Of a stretch of 5,142 nucleotides of DNA, positions 1 through 5,142 are shown in pieces. The notes under the pieces were generated by a model. The model was given only the letters and a program-made list of their open reading frames with translations. It was not told where the DNA came from and ran no database searches. The position numbers were made by a program, and so were the translations under genes. Source of the stretch: Candidatus Bathyarchaeota archaeon. Its GTDB lineage: Archaea; Thermoproteota; Bathyarchaeia; Bathyarchaeales; Bathycorpusculaceae. The stretch lies in assembly GCA_030668645.1 (NCBI GenBank), contig DAOVFC010000044.1, positions 1 to 5,142 on the forward strand. Direction: 5' to 3'. Within the stretch, counting starts at the first letter, position 1; each line of letters opens with the position of its first letter.

Positions 1-341
1 TTCTAACTACGAGAAAAAACCCTAGAGCTTTAGACATAGATAATCTCGAAGAAAAACTGGTGTATGAGGGAACCGCTGAGGAGGCTGTTAGGCTTTTTCC
101 AAGAGGAATGAATGTCGCAGCAACCTTGGCTTTAACAACTCAACCCGAAAAGGTGAAGGTGAGAGTAATTTCAGATCCGAAGGTGAGTAGAAACGTGCAT
201 GAGATCAAACTCAGATGGAAACATGGTGAAATGCTTCTAAGATTTGCAAATGACTCACATCCAGAAAACCCAAGGACAAGCGCACTTGCCGCGTGGTCTG
301 CAATAGAATTGCTCAAAGATATTTTGCACAGATATGCCTAG
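1..341 (+). CDS. nadX: L-aspartate dehydrogenase, C-terminal part (5' end outside window)
   Basis: Partial gene. The reading frame is open from base 3 to the TAG at 339-341 and continues upstream of the window, so the GTG at 60 is an internal valine and not a start. The visible ~112 residues match the C-terminal domain of archaeal aspartate dehydrogenase (DUF108 family). They show the TTRK-NP-AL segment, the EGTAEEAVRLFPRGMNVAA block, a DP-K-SRNVHEI block and the closing ENPRTSALAAWSAI block. The His of NVHEI corresponds to the catalytic histidine known in this family. The enzyme oxidises L-aspartate to iminoaspartate with NAD(P), which NadA then condenses with dihydroxyacetone phosphate in de novo NAD synthesis. 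The N-terminal Rossmann domain lies outside the window, and no NAD-pathway partner is visible here. The gene ends 3 bases from the convergent HAD/GNAT remnant. Confidence 0.85.
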   Translation, partial: LTTRKNPRALDIDNLEEKLVYEGTAEEAVRLFPRGMNVAATLALTTQPEKVKVRVISDPKVSRNVHEIKLRWKHGEMLLRFANDSHPENPRTSALAAWSAIELLKDILHRYA

Positions 342-344
342 GCT

Positions 345-692
345 TCAAGGTTTCCTTCCTGTTCCTACGTCAACCCACAGTTTTTCACCTATCTTCACGT
401 AACCGATTTTTCTCGTAGGCTCTGATGGCTGGACGGTTGTCTGGCCTAACAAATAACGCGGCTGCCTCTGCGTTTTTCAACGCTTCTTCTGTTACCGCTG
501 AAGTCGTTAATGTTGCGTAGCCTTCGTTCTTATGATCTAGATGAGTGTAGACTCCGCCTATCGTCCAAACCTGCGGCAGTTGAAGAAGCGAGCCAGCGTA
601 AGAAACCAGTTCTTCATCCAAAAAACCCCGTGACCGGTGTTCTACTGATCAAGTCTATGTACTTTTTCACGTTTCCTGTGGGGCGTTCTTCT
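345..692 (-). pseudogene. GNAT acetyltransferase remnant, C-terminal half, two frame shifts
   Basis: The longest open piece (385-621 from a TTG, which is probably not a true start) carries the GNAT core. It has EELVSYAGS, then GGVYTH, the acetyl-CoA loop DHKNEGYAT (a K-x-x-G-x-A form of the usual R/Q-x-x-G-x-G/A), TTSAVTEEAL and the C-terminal DNRPAIRAYEK. Two frame breaks are visible. At the A run 620-625 (T6 on the coding strand), removing one base joins the upstream segment ending TPVTGFF to LDEELVSYAG. At the T run 407-411 (A5 on the coding strand), removing one base continues AIRAYEK into IGYVKIGEKLWVDVGTG and a stop at 345-347. Both repaired joins restore family-typical sequence. The N-terminal half of a normal GNAT is missing, and the upstream side runs into a HAD hydrolase fragment near base 690. 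The exact junction is uncertain. It is most likely non-functional. The alternative is sequence error in homopolymers, but that would not explain the missing half. Confidence 0.72.
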
Positions 693-971
693 CTCGCGCG
701 CCTTGCTGCATCCAGTTCATAGTGTCTAAGGAATTTTTCTATTTCCTTTTTGAATCTTTTAGTTTCTGCTTCGCTGAAATGCTTTTCAACATATTCGGAA
801 GCTTTATTCCGCATTATCGTAGAGCGTTCTATCCCCCTTAAGCACGCTGAACGGAACTCCAAGCTCTATCAGCTTTCTTCTGGTTCGGCGTCTAAACTCA
901 AGAACATGTTCTGGGTCTTCCCATGGGGTCTGAACTAACGTGCCTTCCAAATCAAATAACACCGCTATCAT
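693..971 (-). pseudogene. HAD-superfamily hydrolase remnant, N-terminal part, one frame shift
   Basis: It starts at the ATG 971-969, which overlaps the TGA of the upstream aminotransferase gene (ATGA), the arrangement of a translationally coupled operon partner. The first open piece (804-971, 55 codons before TAA) begins MIAVLFDLEGTLV, HAD motif I. The nucleophile Asp is present, but the second position is Glu (DLEGT) where most HAD phosphatases have Asp. The piece continues EFRRRTRRKLIELGVPFSVLKG. At the C run 833-837 (G5 on the coding strand), removing one base joins this to IERSTIMRNKASEYVEKHFSEAE and then a helical, charged cap-like stretch up to HYELDAARRA. Motifs II, III and IV are absent: the sequence passes directly into a GNAT fragment, so the phosphatase core is lost. 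The substrate is unknown. The call as a HAD remnant is firm, the exact 3' limit is not. Confidence 0.75.
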
Positions 972-2107
972 TCGCGTTGTCCGCCAGTCACCTTAATATC
1001 CTCTATCAACCTGTCAATCTCCCCTTCAGTGTTGTAAAAGTGTGGTGAAACCCTTACTCCGTGAGCCCTCGCAGAAACAACTATCCCTTTGTTGTTCAGT
1101 TTCTCCGCCACTTCTTGGGGTTCAGCTATCTTGAAATTGACTATTCCCGAACGGTACCGCTGTTCCTCTGGAGTTTGAAGCGTTAACCCTAAAGCTTTCA
1201 GCTCCTCTACTAAATGGCTGGTTAAGCTCAGTATTCTTCTTTCAACGTTCTCAATTCCGAAATCCAGCAGCATTGTTAGCGCTTCTGTTGCACCTACGAG
1301 GCTTATGAAGCTCGGCGAGCCAACTTCGAAGCGACTTGCGGTTTCCGAAAGCCTCAGGCTCCATATGTCCCAGAAATCGATTGTTTCAAAAATTTCTGGC
1401 TTAACGCTTGCCCAGCCAACAAACGGAGGCTCAAATCCTTCGATAAGGTTCTCTTTAACGTAGAGATAGCCAGCTCCAGGTGGACCTAGAAGCCATTTGT
1501 AGCATCCGGACGTGAGGAAATCCACGTCATCCTTTTTAACGTCTATCCGCATTGCACCCGCGGACTGAATCGCATCAACGATTAAGAAGGCTCCGTGTTC
1601 ATGGGCTATCTCGCTCAAGGCTCCCAAGTCATGACGGAAACCATTGACGTACTCGACATGACTCACGGCGACGGCTACTGTTTTGTCGTCAACTGCTTTC
1701 TCCATGTGTTCCAACAAGATTTTTCCGTCAACGTTCCTGACGTAGTGCACCTTTACACCTAAACTTTTGCGTAGCCAAGGATAGACAACCGACGGATACT
1801 CCAGATCCGTTGTGACAATTTTTGAACCACGCGGATAACTCAGCATATTCGCCGCGATGTTCAAGCCAACCGAGGTGTTTTCGACAAAAGCTATCTCGCA
1901 TGGTTTTGCGTTGATCAGTTTTGCGAATAATGGTTTTCCTCCGTCATTCCACTCGATTGAGGTTGCTCCAAAATCTGAGAAATCATCAACGTATCTGTGT
2001 ACAGCGTCTGCCACTGGCTTTGGAAGCGGAGACTGGGCAGCATGATTCAAAAACACCTTATTTTTAGTTATGGGAAACTGTTCACGAATCTTTTCTACAC
2101 TTTCCAT
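968..2107 (-). CDS. Class V aminotransferase, fold-type I PLP enzyme (cysteine desulfurase/isopenicillin-N-epimerase-like)
   Basis: Complete, 379 residues, the usual size for the family. It opens with FPITKNKVFLNHAAQSPLP, the typical N-terminal loop of this class. The PLP site is clear: VDAIQSAG with D178, expected to pair with the pyridine nitrogen, and SGCYKWLLGPPGAGYLYV with K204 as the Schiff-base lysine. The C-terminal GVRVSPHFYNT block (R352) corresponds to the substrate carboxylate-binding Arg region of SufS-type enzymes. In SufS the active Cys sits in an RxGHHCA loop just before that block. Here the stretch GIVVSARAHG is short and has no Cys, so sulfur transfer by the usual route is unlikely. 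An epimerase-, lyase- or aminotransferase-like reaction on an amino acid fits better, with unknown substrate. The ATG at 2107 is preceded by a purine-rich AAGGGA at complement 2115-2120. It was probably the first gene of an operon with the now broken HAD and GNAT genes, since its TGA overlaps the HAD start. Confidence 0.85.
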   Translation of the reverse strand: MESVEKIREQFPITKNKVFLNHAAQSPLPKPVADAVHRYVDDFSDFGATSIEWNDGGKPLFAKLINAKPCEIAFVENTSVGLNIAANMLSYPRGSKIVTTDLEYPSVVYPWLRKSLGVKVHYVRNVDGKILLEHMEKAVDDKTVAVAVSHVEYVNGFRHDLGALSEIAHEHGAFLIVDAIQSAGAMRIDVKKDDVDFLTSGCYKWLLGPPGAGYLYVKENLIEGFEPPFVGWASVKPEIFETIDFWDIWSLRLSETASRFEVGSPSFISLVGATEALTMLLDFGIENVERRILSLTSHLVEELKALGLTLQTPEEQRYRSGIVNFKIAEPQEVAEKLNNKGIVVSARAHGVRVSPHFYNTEGEIDRLIEDIKVTGGQRE

Positions 2108-2140
2108 TTAGACATCCCTTTCGCAGAGTTATTCAGCAAT

Positions 2141-2168
2141 CCAAATTAATATCCTCAACTATAAAATA
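2141..2168. promoter_or_regulatory. Divergent archaeal promoter region
   Basis: The 80 bases between the divergent starts at 2107 and 2188 contain two AT-rich TATA-like blocks, AAATTAATAT (2143-2152) and TATAAAAT (2160-2167). For the plus-strand gene, the 2143-2152 block would place the start of transcription about 26 bases on, near 2174, though that would leave little before the ribosome site. For the minus-strand aminotransferase, either block gives a short leader before 2107. Which block serves which gene cannot be settled by eye. Confidence 0.45.
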
Positions 2169-2170
2169 CT

Positions 2171-2179
2171 AAAGGAGGT
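2171..2179 (+). promoter_or_regulatory. Strong ribosome binding site of the UPF0145 gene
   Basis: AAAGGAGGT matches the 3' end of archaeal 16S rRNA (complement of ACCTCC) and sits 8 bases before the ATG at 2188. This fixes that start codon. Confidence 0.8.
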
Positions 2180-2187
2180 TTGTTGAG

Positions 2188-2538
2188 ATGAGCGGAAAAG
2201 AGCTGATAGTGGTTACAACTCCAACCTTGCCAGGATACGAAATCGTGAAGGTGTTAGGCGAAGTTCACGGATTGACCGTGCGAACGAGAGGGGTTGGCGG
2301 AAAAATCATCGCTGGAATCGAAGGCATCTTCGGAGGAGAAGTAACGTCTTACACTTCAGAATGTGAGAAAGCGAGAAGGGAGTCGCTGGATAGACTCGTT
2401 GAAAACGCGGAGAGGATGGGTGCAAACGCCGTCCTCAGCGCGGATTTTGAAACAAGCGACATACTTCAAGGAACGGCAACGGTTTTCGCAACCTACGGAA
2501 CGGCGGTCATCGCTAAACCAGCCGAGAAAAAGGAGTAG
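2188..2538 (+). CDS. UPF0145 (YbjQ / DUF74) family protein
   Basis: Complete, 116 residues, close to the ~105-110 typical of the family. Family signatures are easy to read: VTTPTLPGYEIVKVLGEVHG near the N-terminus, then VRTRGVGGKIIAGIEGIFGGEV, then the helix with ARRESLDRLVENAERMGANAVLSADFET, and the closing YGTAVIAKP strand. The family is widespread in bacteria and archaea and has been described as putatively heavy-metal binding on structural and Pfam grounds, but its biochemical role is unproven. Here there is a single Cys (C59) and few His, so the protein does not carry a clear metal-ligand cluster. No signal peptide or membrane segment is visible, so it is likely cytoplasmic. It has its own strong ribosome site and runs toward the deacetylase gene, with 5 bases between the two stops. 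Confidence 0.88.
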   Translation: MSGKELIVVTTPTLPGYEIVKVLGEVHGLTVRTRGVGGKIIAGIEGIFGGEVTSYTSECEKARRESLDRLVENAERMGANAVLSADFETSDILQGTATVFATYGTAVIAKPAEKKE

Positions 2539-2543
2539 CTAAC

Positions 2544-3617
2544 CTATCTGAAACACGCCCAATTCTTCTTTAGCAGACTTTTTAATTTGTCAACTGTATT
2601 TTCAACTACACTACGGCAGTGTGGAGGCTCGGTCGGTGGATCATAAGGATCCTTAACATTGATTTCCTCTAAGCCAACTGCGCCGGCCACAAGCGCGTAC
2701 CAACAGGGAGGCAAGACTGTGGGATTGTATCCGCTCCCAGGCATCAAAACAATTTTCCCACCGCAAACCTCGTCCGCGGTCTCCTTGATCACGCGAGACA
2801 AACTGAAAAAGCCTTTAACGGTGAGCCTTAGATTTCCAAGCATATCCGCGAAATGCGGGTCGCTTCCACCATTTGCAACAATGACCTCAGGGTTAAACTC
2901 TTCAGCCAAAGGAACAAAAATCTCGTTTAAGGCGTAAAGATACGTGTCATCACCTGTTCCAGGAGGCAGCGGCACGTTAACGTTGTAGCCTTCCCCTTCG
3001 CCTCCTCCAATCTGCTTAACAAACCCAGTTCCGGGATAGAGTGTGCGTGGGTCTTGATGCAGAGAGACGTACAGAACGGCAGGGTCTCGAAAGTAGATGT
3101 CGCTTGTACCGTTTCCAAAGTGTACATCGTAATCCAACACCAAAAAGCGTTTAACGCCATACTTTTCTCTTAAATATTCGACTAAAACCGCTATATCATT
3201 GAATATGCAGAACCCGCCCCCGTAACTTCTTCCAGCGTGATGATAACCGCCGCCTAACGAAATTGTGCGCTTCGCTTTTCCTTGATAAACAGCTTTACCA
3301 CATCTAATAGCACCGCCAACAATAAGCATGGCGGCTTCAAGAATCTCAGGAGAAACAGGCGTCTCAACGTCATAGGGCTTGTTTTCCTTAGCCAAACGAA
3401 AAATCAGATCAACGTAGCTTGAATCATGAATCCTCAACAAATCCTCTCTTGAAGCTGGCTGTGGTTCAACAAGAGTTATTTGAGGAAGACTTAGCAACCC
3501 CTGTCTTTCAAAAAACCGCACCGCGTTTACGAATCTGTCTCCCCTAAAAGGATGTCCCTCGCCCAAATCATACTGCTTAAACTTTTCATGAAATGTCATG
3601 ACTACTTTTTCGAACAA
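2544..3617 (-). CDS. Histone deacetylase / AcuC family deacetylase
   Basis: Complete, 357 residues, normal for the family. It has the zinc-dependent deacetylase fold signatures in order: YDLGEGHPFRGDRF (residues 16-29), the paired histidines GGYHHAGRSYGGGFCIFND (H126, H127), DYDVHFGNGT with zinc ligands D164 and H166, GGSDPHFADMLGNL with zinc ligand D253, and PGSGYN with the transition-state tyrosine Y297. All expected catalytic residues are therefore present. One family position differs: the usual DVHHGxGT reads DVHFGNGT. The second His of that pair is not a zinc ligand. Candidate substrates, from family knowledge, are acetyl-lysine on DNA-binding proteins or metabolic enzymes, or acetylated polyamines; the sequence does not decide. 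The first usable start is TTG at 3617, with a TATA box giving a predicted transcript start near 3630; Met7 (ATG at 3599) is a possible alternative start. Confidence 0.88.
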   Translation of the reverse strand: MFEKVVMTFHEKFKQYDLGEGHPFRGDRFVNAVRFFERQGLLSLPQITLVEPQPASREDLLRIHDSSYVDLIFRLAKENKPYDVETPVSPEILEAAMLIVGGAIRCGKAVYQGKAKRTISLGGGYHHAGRSYGGGFCIFNDIAVLVEYLREKYGVKRFLVLDYDVHFGNGTSDIYFRDPAVLYVSLHQDPRTLYPGTGFVKQIGGGEGEGYNVNVPLPPGTGDDTYLYALNEIFVPLAEEFNPEVIVANGGSDPHFADMLGNLRLTVKGFFSLSRVIKETADEVCGGKIVLMPGSGYNPTVLPPCWYALVAGAVGLEEINVKDPYDPPTEPPHCRSVVENTVDKLKSLLKKNWACFR

Positions 3618-3650
3618 TTCTACTCTCTCAAGCCGAGAATAAAAAGCAGC

Positions 3651-3660
3651 GGATATAAAA
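3651..3660 (-). promoter_or_regulatory. TATA box of the deacetylase gene
   Basis: The coding strand reads TTTTATATCC, a good archaeal TATA match. Counting about 26 bases on gives a transcript start near 3630, roughly 13 bases before the TTG at 3617. This argues against any start further upstream, although the frame stays open there. Confidence 0.5.
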
Positions 3661-3684
3661 CTCTGCTTATTAATTTTTAACGAT

Positions 3685-3695
3685 AGAAAAAAGAG
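3685..3695 (-). terminator. T-rich terminator after the coiled-coil gene
   Basis: A run CTCTTTTTTCT on the coding strand lies about 18 bases past the TAG at 3713-3715. Archaeal termination commonly uses such T runs without a hairpin. It separates this gene from the deacetylase promoter downstream. This is an inference from the base run only. Confidence 0.4.
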
Positions 3696-3712
3696 AAAGT
3701 TGGTTTCGATTG

Positions 3713-4471
3713 CTACTCTTCTTGTTCTTCTTCTGTCTCCGTTTCCGTTGATTGTGATTCTTCTGGGCTTTGTAACGTTTCCTGTGAAGTTTCCGGGTTC
3801 TCAAAGGATTCTGCTTCACTAGCCTCTACGGACGCTACAGGATACTCCGGCGGACTTTCCTCCACTGCTTCCTCTTCTGCTTCCTCAGCGACCTCACCCT
3901 CAGTTTCAGCTTCCTCAGTCGGAACTATTTCTTCCGTAACTTCAACTTCAGGCTGAAGAGCTGTAACCTCTTCTGCAGGCTGTGTTTCTATTTCCTGCGG
4001 CGTGATTGTCTCCGGAGTTGGGGGAGGCGCGATTGCTTCCGTTATCTGTATGTCGCCTGAAAACTGATTCACACTCTCTTTAGTGACATCCAGTTCTTGC
4101 CTCGCAGTCTCAAGCCCTATTGACAAAAGCTCTGTTTTGCGTTGATAAATTTCTTCATCTATCTCGCCTGTCACGTGCTTAATTTCAAAGTTTGCGAGAA
4201 GCGTCTCTAAGATTTTAACCTGTTGCTCAAGATCATTGACTTTTGAATTCATTTTCTCAAGCAAGGCTTTTTGTTGTTTCTCGATTTCCGCTACTGCGTC
4301 GTTCATCTCTTGGTTGAATGAGTCGTAAGTGGACTGCGAAATCTTTTCAGTGCTCAGCAAATCGTCCAAAGCTTGCTTCTTCCTCTTCACAATCTCATAC
4401 TCTTCGTTTATTCTCTCAAATGAGTGCTTCCACGAAATCAATTCTAACACCATCCATTTTTTAGCCGTCAT
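3713..4471 (-). CDS. Coiled-coil protein with two SHOCT-like motifs and a Glu-rich tail (possibly CdvA-like)
   Basis: Complete, 252 residues, soluble, no signal peptide or membrane segment. Residues ~15-137 are charged, heptad-like helix (FERINEEYEIVKRKKQAL onward), consistent with a coiled coil. Within it are two copies of a motif of the form LL-x-G/E-x-I-x-x-x-x-Y: LLSTEKISQSTYDSFNQEM (38-56) and HVTGEIDEEIYQRKTELL (99-116), resembling SHOCT-type helical hairpins. Residues 143-252 form a disordered tail with 38 Glu and no Lys, Arg or Asp, also rich in Pro, Thr and Ser. The coiled-coil part recalls proteins labelled CdvA-like in uncultivated TACK archaea, which would suggest a scaffold for ESCRT-III-type division. 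However, no PRC-barrel-like N-terminal domain of crenarchaeal CdvA can be seen, so that function is tentative. No CdvB or CdvC gene lies in the window. The ATG at 4471 fits a TATA box 26-30 bases upstream, giving a nearly leaderless message. Confidence 0.7.
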   Translation of the reverse strand: MTAKKWMVLELISWKHSFERINEEYEIVKRKKQALDDLLSTEKISQSTYDSFNQEMNDAVAEIEKQQKALLEKMNSKVNDLEQQVKILETLLANFEIKHVTGEIDEEIYQRKTELLSIGLETARQELDVTKESVNQFSGDIQITEAIAPPPTPETITPQEIETQPAEEVTALQPEVEVTEEIVPTEEAETEGEVAEEAEEEAVEESPPEYPVASVEASEAESFENPETSQETLQSPEESQSTETETEEEQEE

Positions 4472-4498
4472 AGAACGAAATAACCTTTATTGACATGC

Positions 4499-4508
4499 AG
4501 ATATATCG
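4499..4508 (-). promoter_or_regulatory. TATA box of the coiled-coil gene
   Basis: The coding strand reads CGATATATCT. Its centre lies about 33 bases before the ATG at 4471, so transcription would start about 5-8 bases before the start codon. No convincing ribosome site fits in that space, which suggests a leaderless or nearly leaderless transcript. Confidence 0.5.
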
Positions 4509-4511
4509 CTA

Positions 4512-4526
4512 GCTGTTAAAAACAGC
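4512..4526. repeat. Small perfect hairpin between genes
   Basis: GCTGTT-AAA-AACAGC is a perfect 6-bp inverted repeat with a 3-base loop, just upstream of the coiled-coil gene's TATA box. A second weaker one (CTTTC-AAGTG-GAAAG, 4536-4550) follows. They could be an operator or a transcript-end structure for the upstream gene. No T run follows on the coding strand, so a terminator role is doubtful. Confidence 0.35.
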
Positions 4527-4613
4527 AGCTTTCATCTTTCAAGTGGAAAGTCATGCTTTAAAATTACAGCGTTTCGTAAAGGGTTTATAGCATTAAACAT
4601 TTAAATTCGTCCT

Positions 4614-5042
4614 TTAAACATTGAATCTTTTTGGTCTTCGCCAGAGCATTATGCCGCTTTTCTCCGTGATGTATTCAAAGCCTGCTGCCGCAAGCGGTTT
4701 AGCCTCCTTTATAGTCGTTGCCGTCGCGACGTCAAACTCGTCGTCTTTGAAGTGGACCAGCTGCGTGTACTTCATGGTGCTGTCGATCTTTTTGTGTCCC
4801 AAGAGTTTTTTGAGCCTGTTTTTAGGGGGTGTTTTCGGCGTGCCGAAACGTTTTATGGGGGTCAACGTGATGATTAGAGAGTCTTCTTTTGTGGTTACTT
4901 GCATGTCTAGATCTTGTTTTAGGAAGGGCTTAACTTTGTTGTGGAATCTGCGGGGAATATGCAGGCTCATGCGTTCATACTCGTACACCTGTTTGCTTCC
5001 GAGATAACGTTTCCTAGAAACCCTACACTGAATCCTAACCAT
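4614..5042 (-). CDS. Small basic protein fused to the C-terminal tail of a tyrosine recombinase
   Basis: 142 residues from the ATG at 5042. That start is chosen over the ATG at 5069 because a GGAGGT site lies 8 bases before it and the predicted transcript start (near 5064) lies inside the longer version. Residues 1-~64 are a basic, unrecognised segment with YEYERMSLHIPRRFHNKVKPFL and a strand pair ending LIITLTP. It looks like a small archaeal DNA-binding type of protein, but no family is claimed. Residues ~78-139 match the end of archaeal XerC-type integrases: KLLGHKKIDSTMKYTQLVHF (LGH at 81-83, nucleophile tyrosine at Y92) and then the tail ending AAAGFEYITEKSGIMLWRRPK. The catalytic Arg, Lys and HxxR parts are absent, so recombination by this protein alone is not expected. 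The joining stretch KRFGTPKTPPKNR suggests an internal deletion or rearrangement of an integrated element. It may be an expressed chimera or a remnant. Confidence 0.68.
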   Translation of the reverse strand: MVRIQCRVSRKRYLGSKQVYEYERMSLHIPRRFHNKVKPFLKQDLDMQVTTKEDSLIITLTPIKRFGTPKTPPKNRLKKLLGHKKIDSTMKYTQLVHFKDDEFDVATATTIKEAKPLAAAGFEYITEKSGIMLWRRPKRFNV

Positions 5043-5050
5043 ACAGCATA

Positions 5051-5056
5051 ACCTCC
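5051..5056 (-). promoter_or_regulatory. Ribosome binding site that fixes the start at 5042
   Basis: The coding strand has GGAGGT, complementary to the 3' end of archaeal 16S rRNA, 8 bases before the ATG at 5042. It lies inside the reading frame of the longer ATG at 5069, so the shorter protein is preferred. Confidence 0.65.
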
Positions 5057-5084
5057 AAGCAAAAACCATGTTCTGTCTCTAGCT

Positions 5085-5095
5085 TTCATAAAAGA
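5085..5095 (-). promoter_or_regulatory. TATA box of the integrase-tail fusion gene
   Basis: The coding strand reads CTTTTATGAAA. A transcript start about 26 bases on falls near 5064, giving a leader of about 22 bases that contains the GGAGGT site. The remaining bases to the window end show no other feature. Confidence 0.4.
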
Positions 5096-5142
5096 GAACT
5101 GGTGAAACAACACTCTTGCATAGTGGAGAGAGATAAGCAAAG

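Noticed and set aside
60..62. GTG as the start of the first gene
   Set aside because: The frame is open back to base 3 and those residues (TTRK, NP, AL) match aspartate dehydrogenase, so the gene begins before the window.
510..938. Two plus-strand frames of 70 and 62 codons
   Set aside because: They lie opposite the HAD/GNAT remnant, which has clear family motifs on the minus strand, and they resemble no known protein.
345..971. Programmed frameshifting in the HAD/GNAT region
   Set aside because: Three shifts would all be needed, no slippery heptamer plus structure is evident, and the restored product lacks half of each domain.
1857..2045. A plus-strand frame of 62 codons inside the aminotransferase
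   Set aside because: Antisense shadow of a well-supported gene.
3713..4050. Repetitive TTC/CTC-rich DNA as a repeat element
   Set aside because: It is the codon pattern of the Glu-rich protein tail, with irregular unit length and no tandem array.
4621..5007. A 128-codon open frame on the plus strand
   Set aside because: It is antisense to the integrase-tail gene, has no recognisable domain or ribosome site, and the minus-strand frame carries clear integrase motifs.
1..5142. CRISPR array, tRNA, rRNA or intact insertion sequence
   Set aside because: No regularly spaced repeats, cloverleaf-like sequence, rRNA motifs, transposase or paired terminal repeats were seen on either strand.

Overview
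The window looks like a piece of an archaeal chromosome. Putative promoters have the TATA-box type about 26 bases before the inferred transcription start. Ribosome binding sites are GGAGG-like, with TTG and ATG starts. Gene content (L-aspartate dehydrogenase, a deacetylase of the histone-deacetylase fold, a CdvA-like coiled-coil protein, an archaeal-type integrase tail) fits an uncultivated TACK-group archaeon such as Bathyarchaeia. That lineage guess rests on remembered protein style, not on a marker gene.

Layout, left to right. (1) Bases 1-341, plus strand: the C-terminal third of L-aspartate dehydrogenase, cut by the window edge. (2) Bases 345-971, minus strand: a decayed remnant in which the first half of a HAD-type hydrolase runs into the last half of a GNAT acetyltransferase. 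Three frame shifts break it, each consistent with one extra base in a homopolymer. (3) Bases 968-2107, minus: an intact fold-type I class V aminotransferase whose stop overlaps the start of the HAD remnant (ATGA), so the two were once one operon. (4) A divergent AT-rich promoter region, then a plus-strand UPF0145/YbjQ-family gene (2188-2538). (5) Bases 2544-3617, minus: a deacetylase of the histone deacetylase/AcuC family with all expected active-site residues, ending 5 bases from the UPF0145 gene. (6) Bases 3713-4471, minus: a coiled-coil protein with two SHOCT-like motifs and a 110-residue glutamate-rich tail, possibly CdvA-like. (7) Bases 4614-5042, minus: a small basic protein fused in frame to the last ~60 residues of a tyrosine recombinase, which still holds the tyrosine but has lost the rest of the catalytic domain.

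The genes do not form one obvious pathway. The aminotransferase and the former HAD/GNAT genes were a co-transcribed unit. The deacetylase and the coiled-coil gene each have their own predicted TATA box. No CRISPR array, tRNA, rRNA or complete mobile element is visible, and no stretch longer than about 150 bases lacks a gene or gene remnant. The most unusual objects are the integrase-tail fusion, the coiled-coil protein with the Glu-only tail, and the clustered frame damage in the HAD/GNAT remnant.
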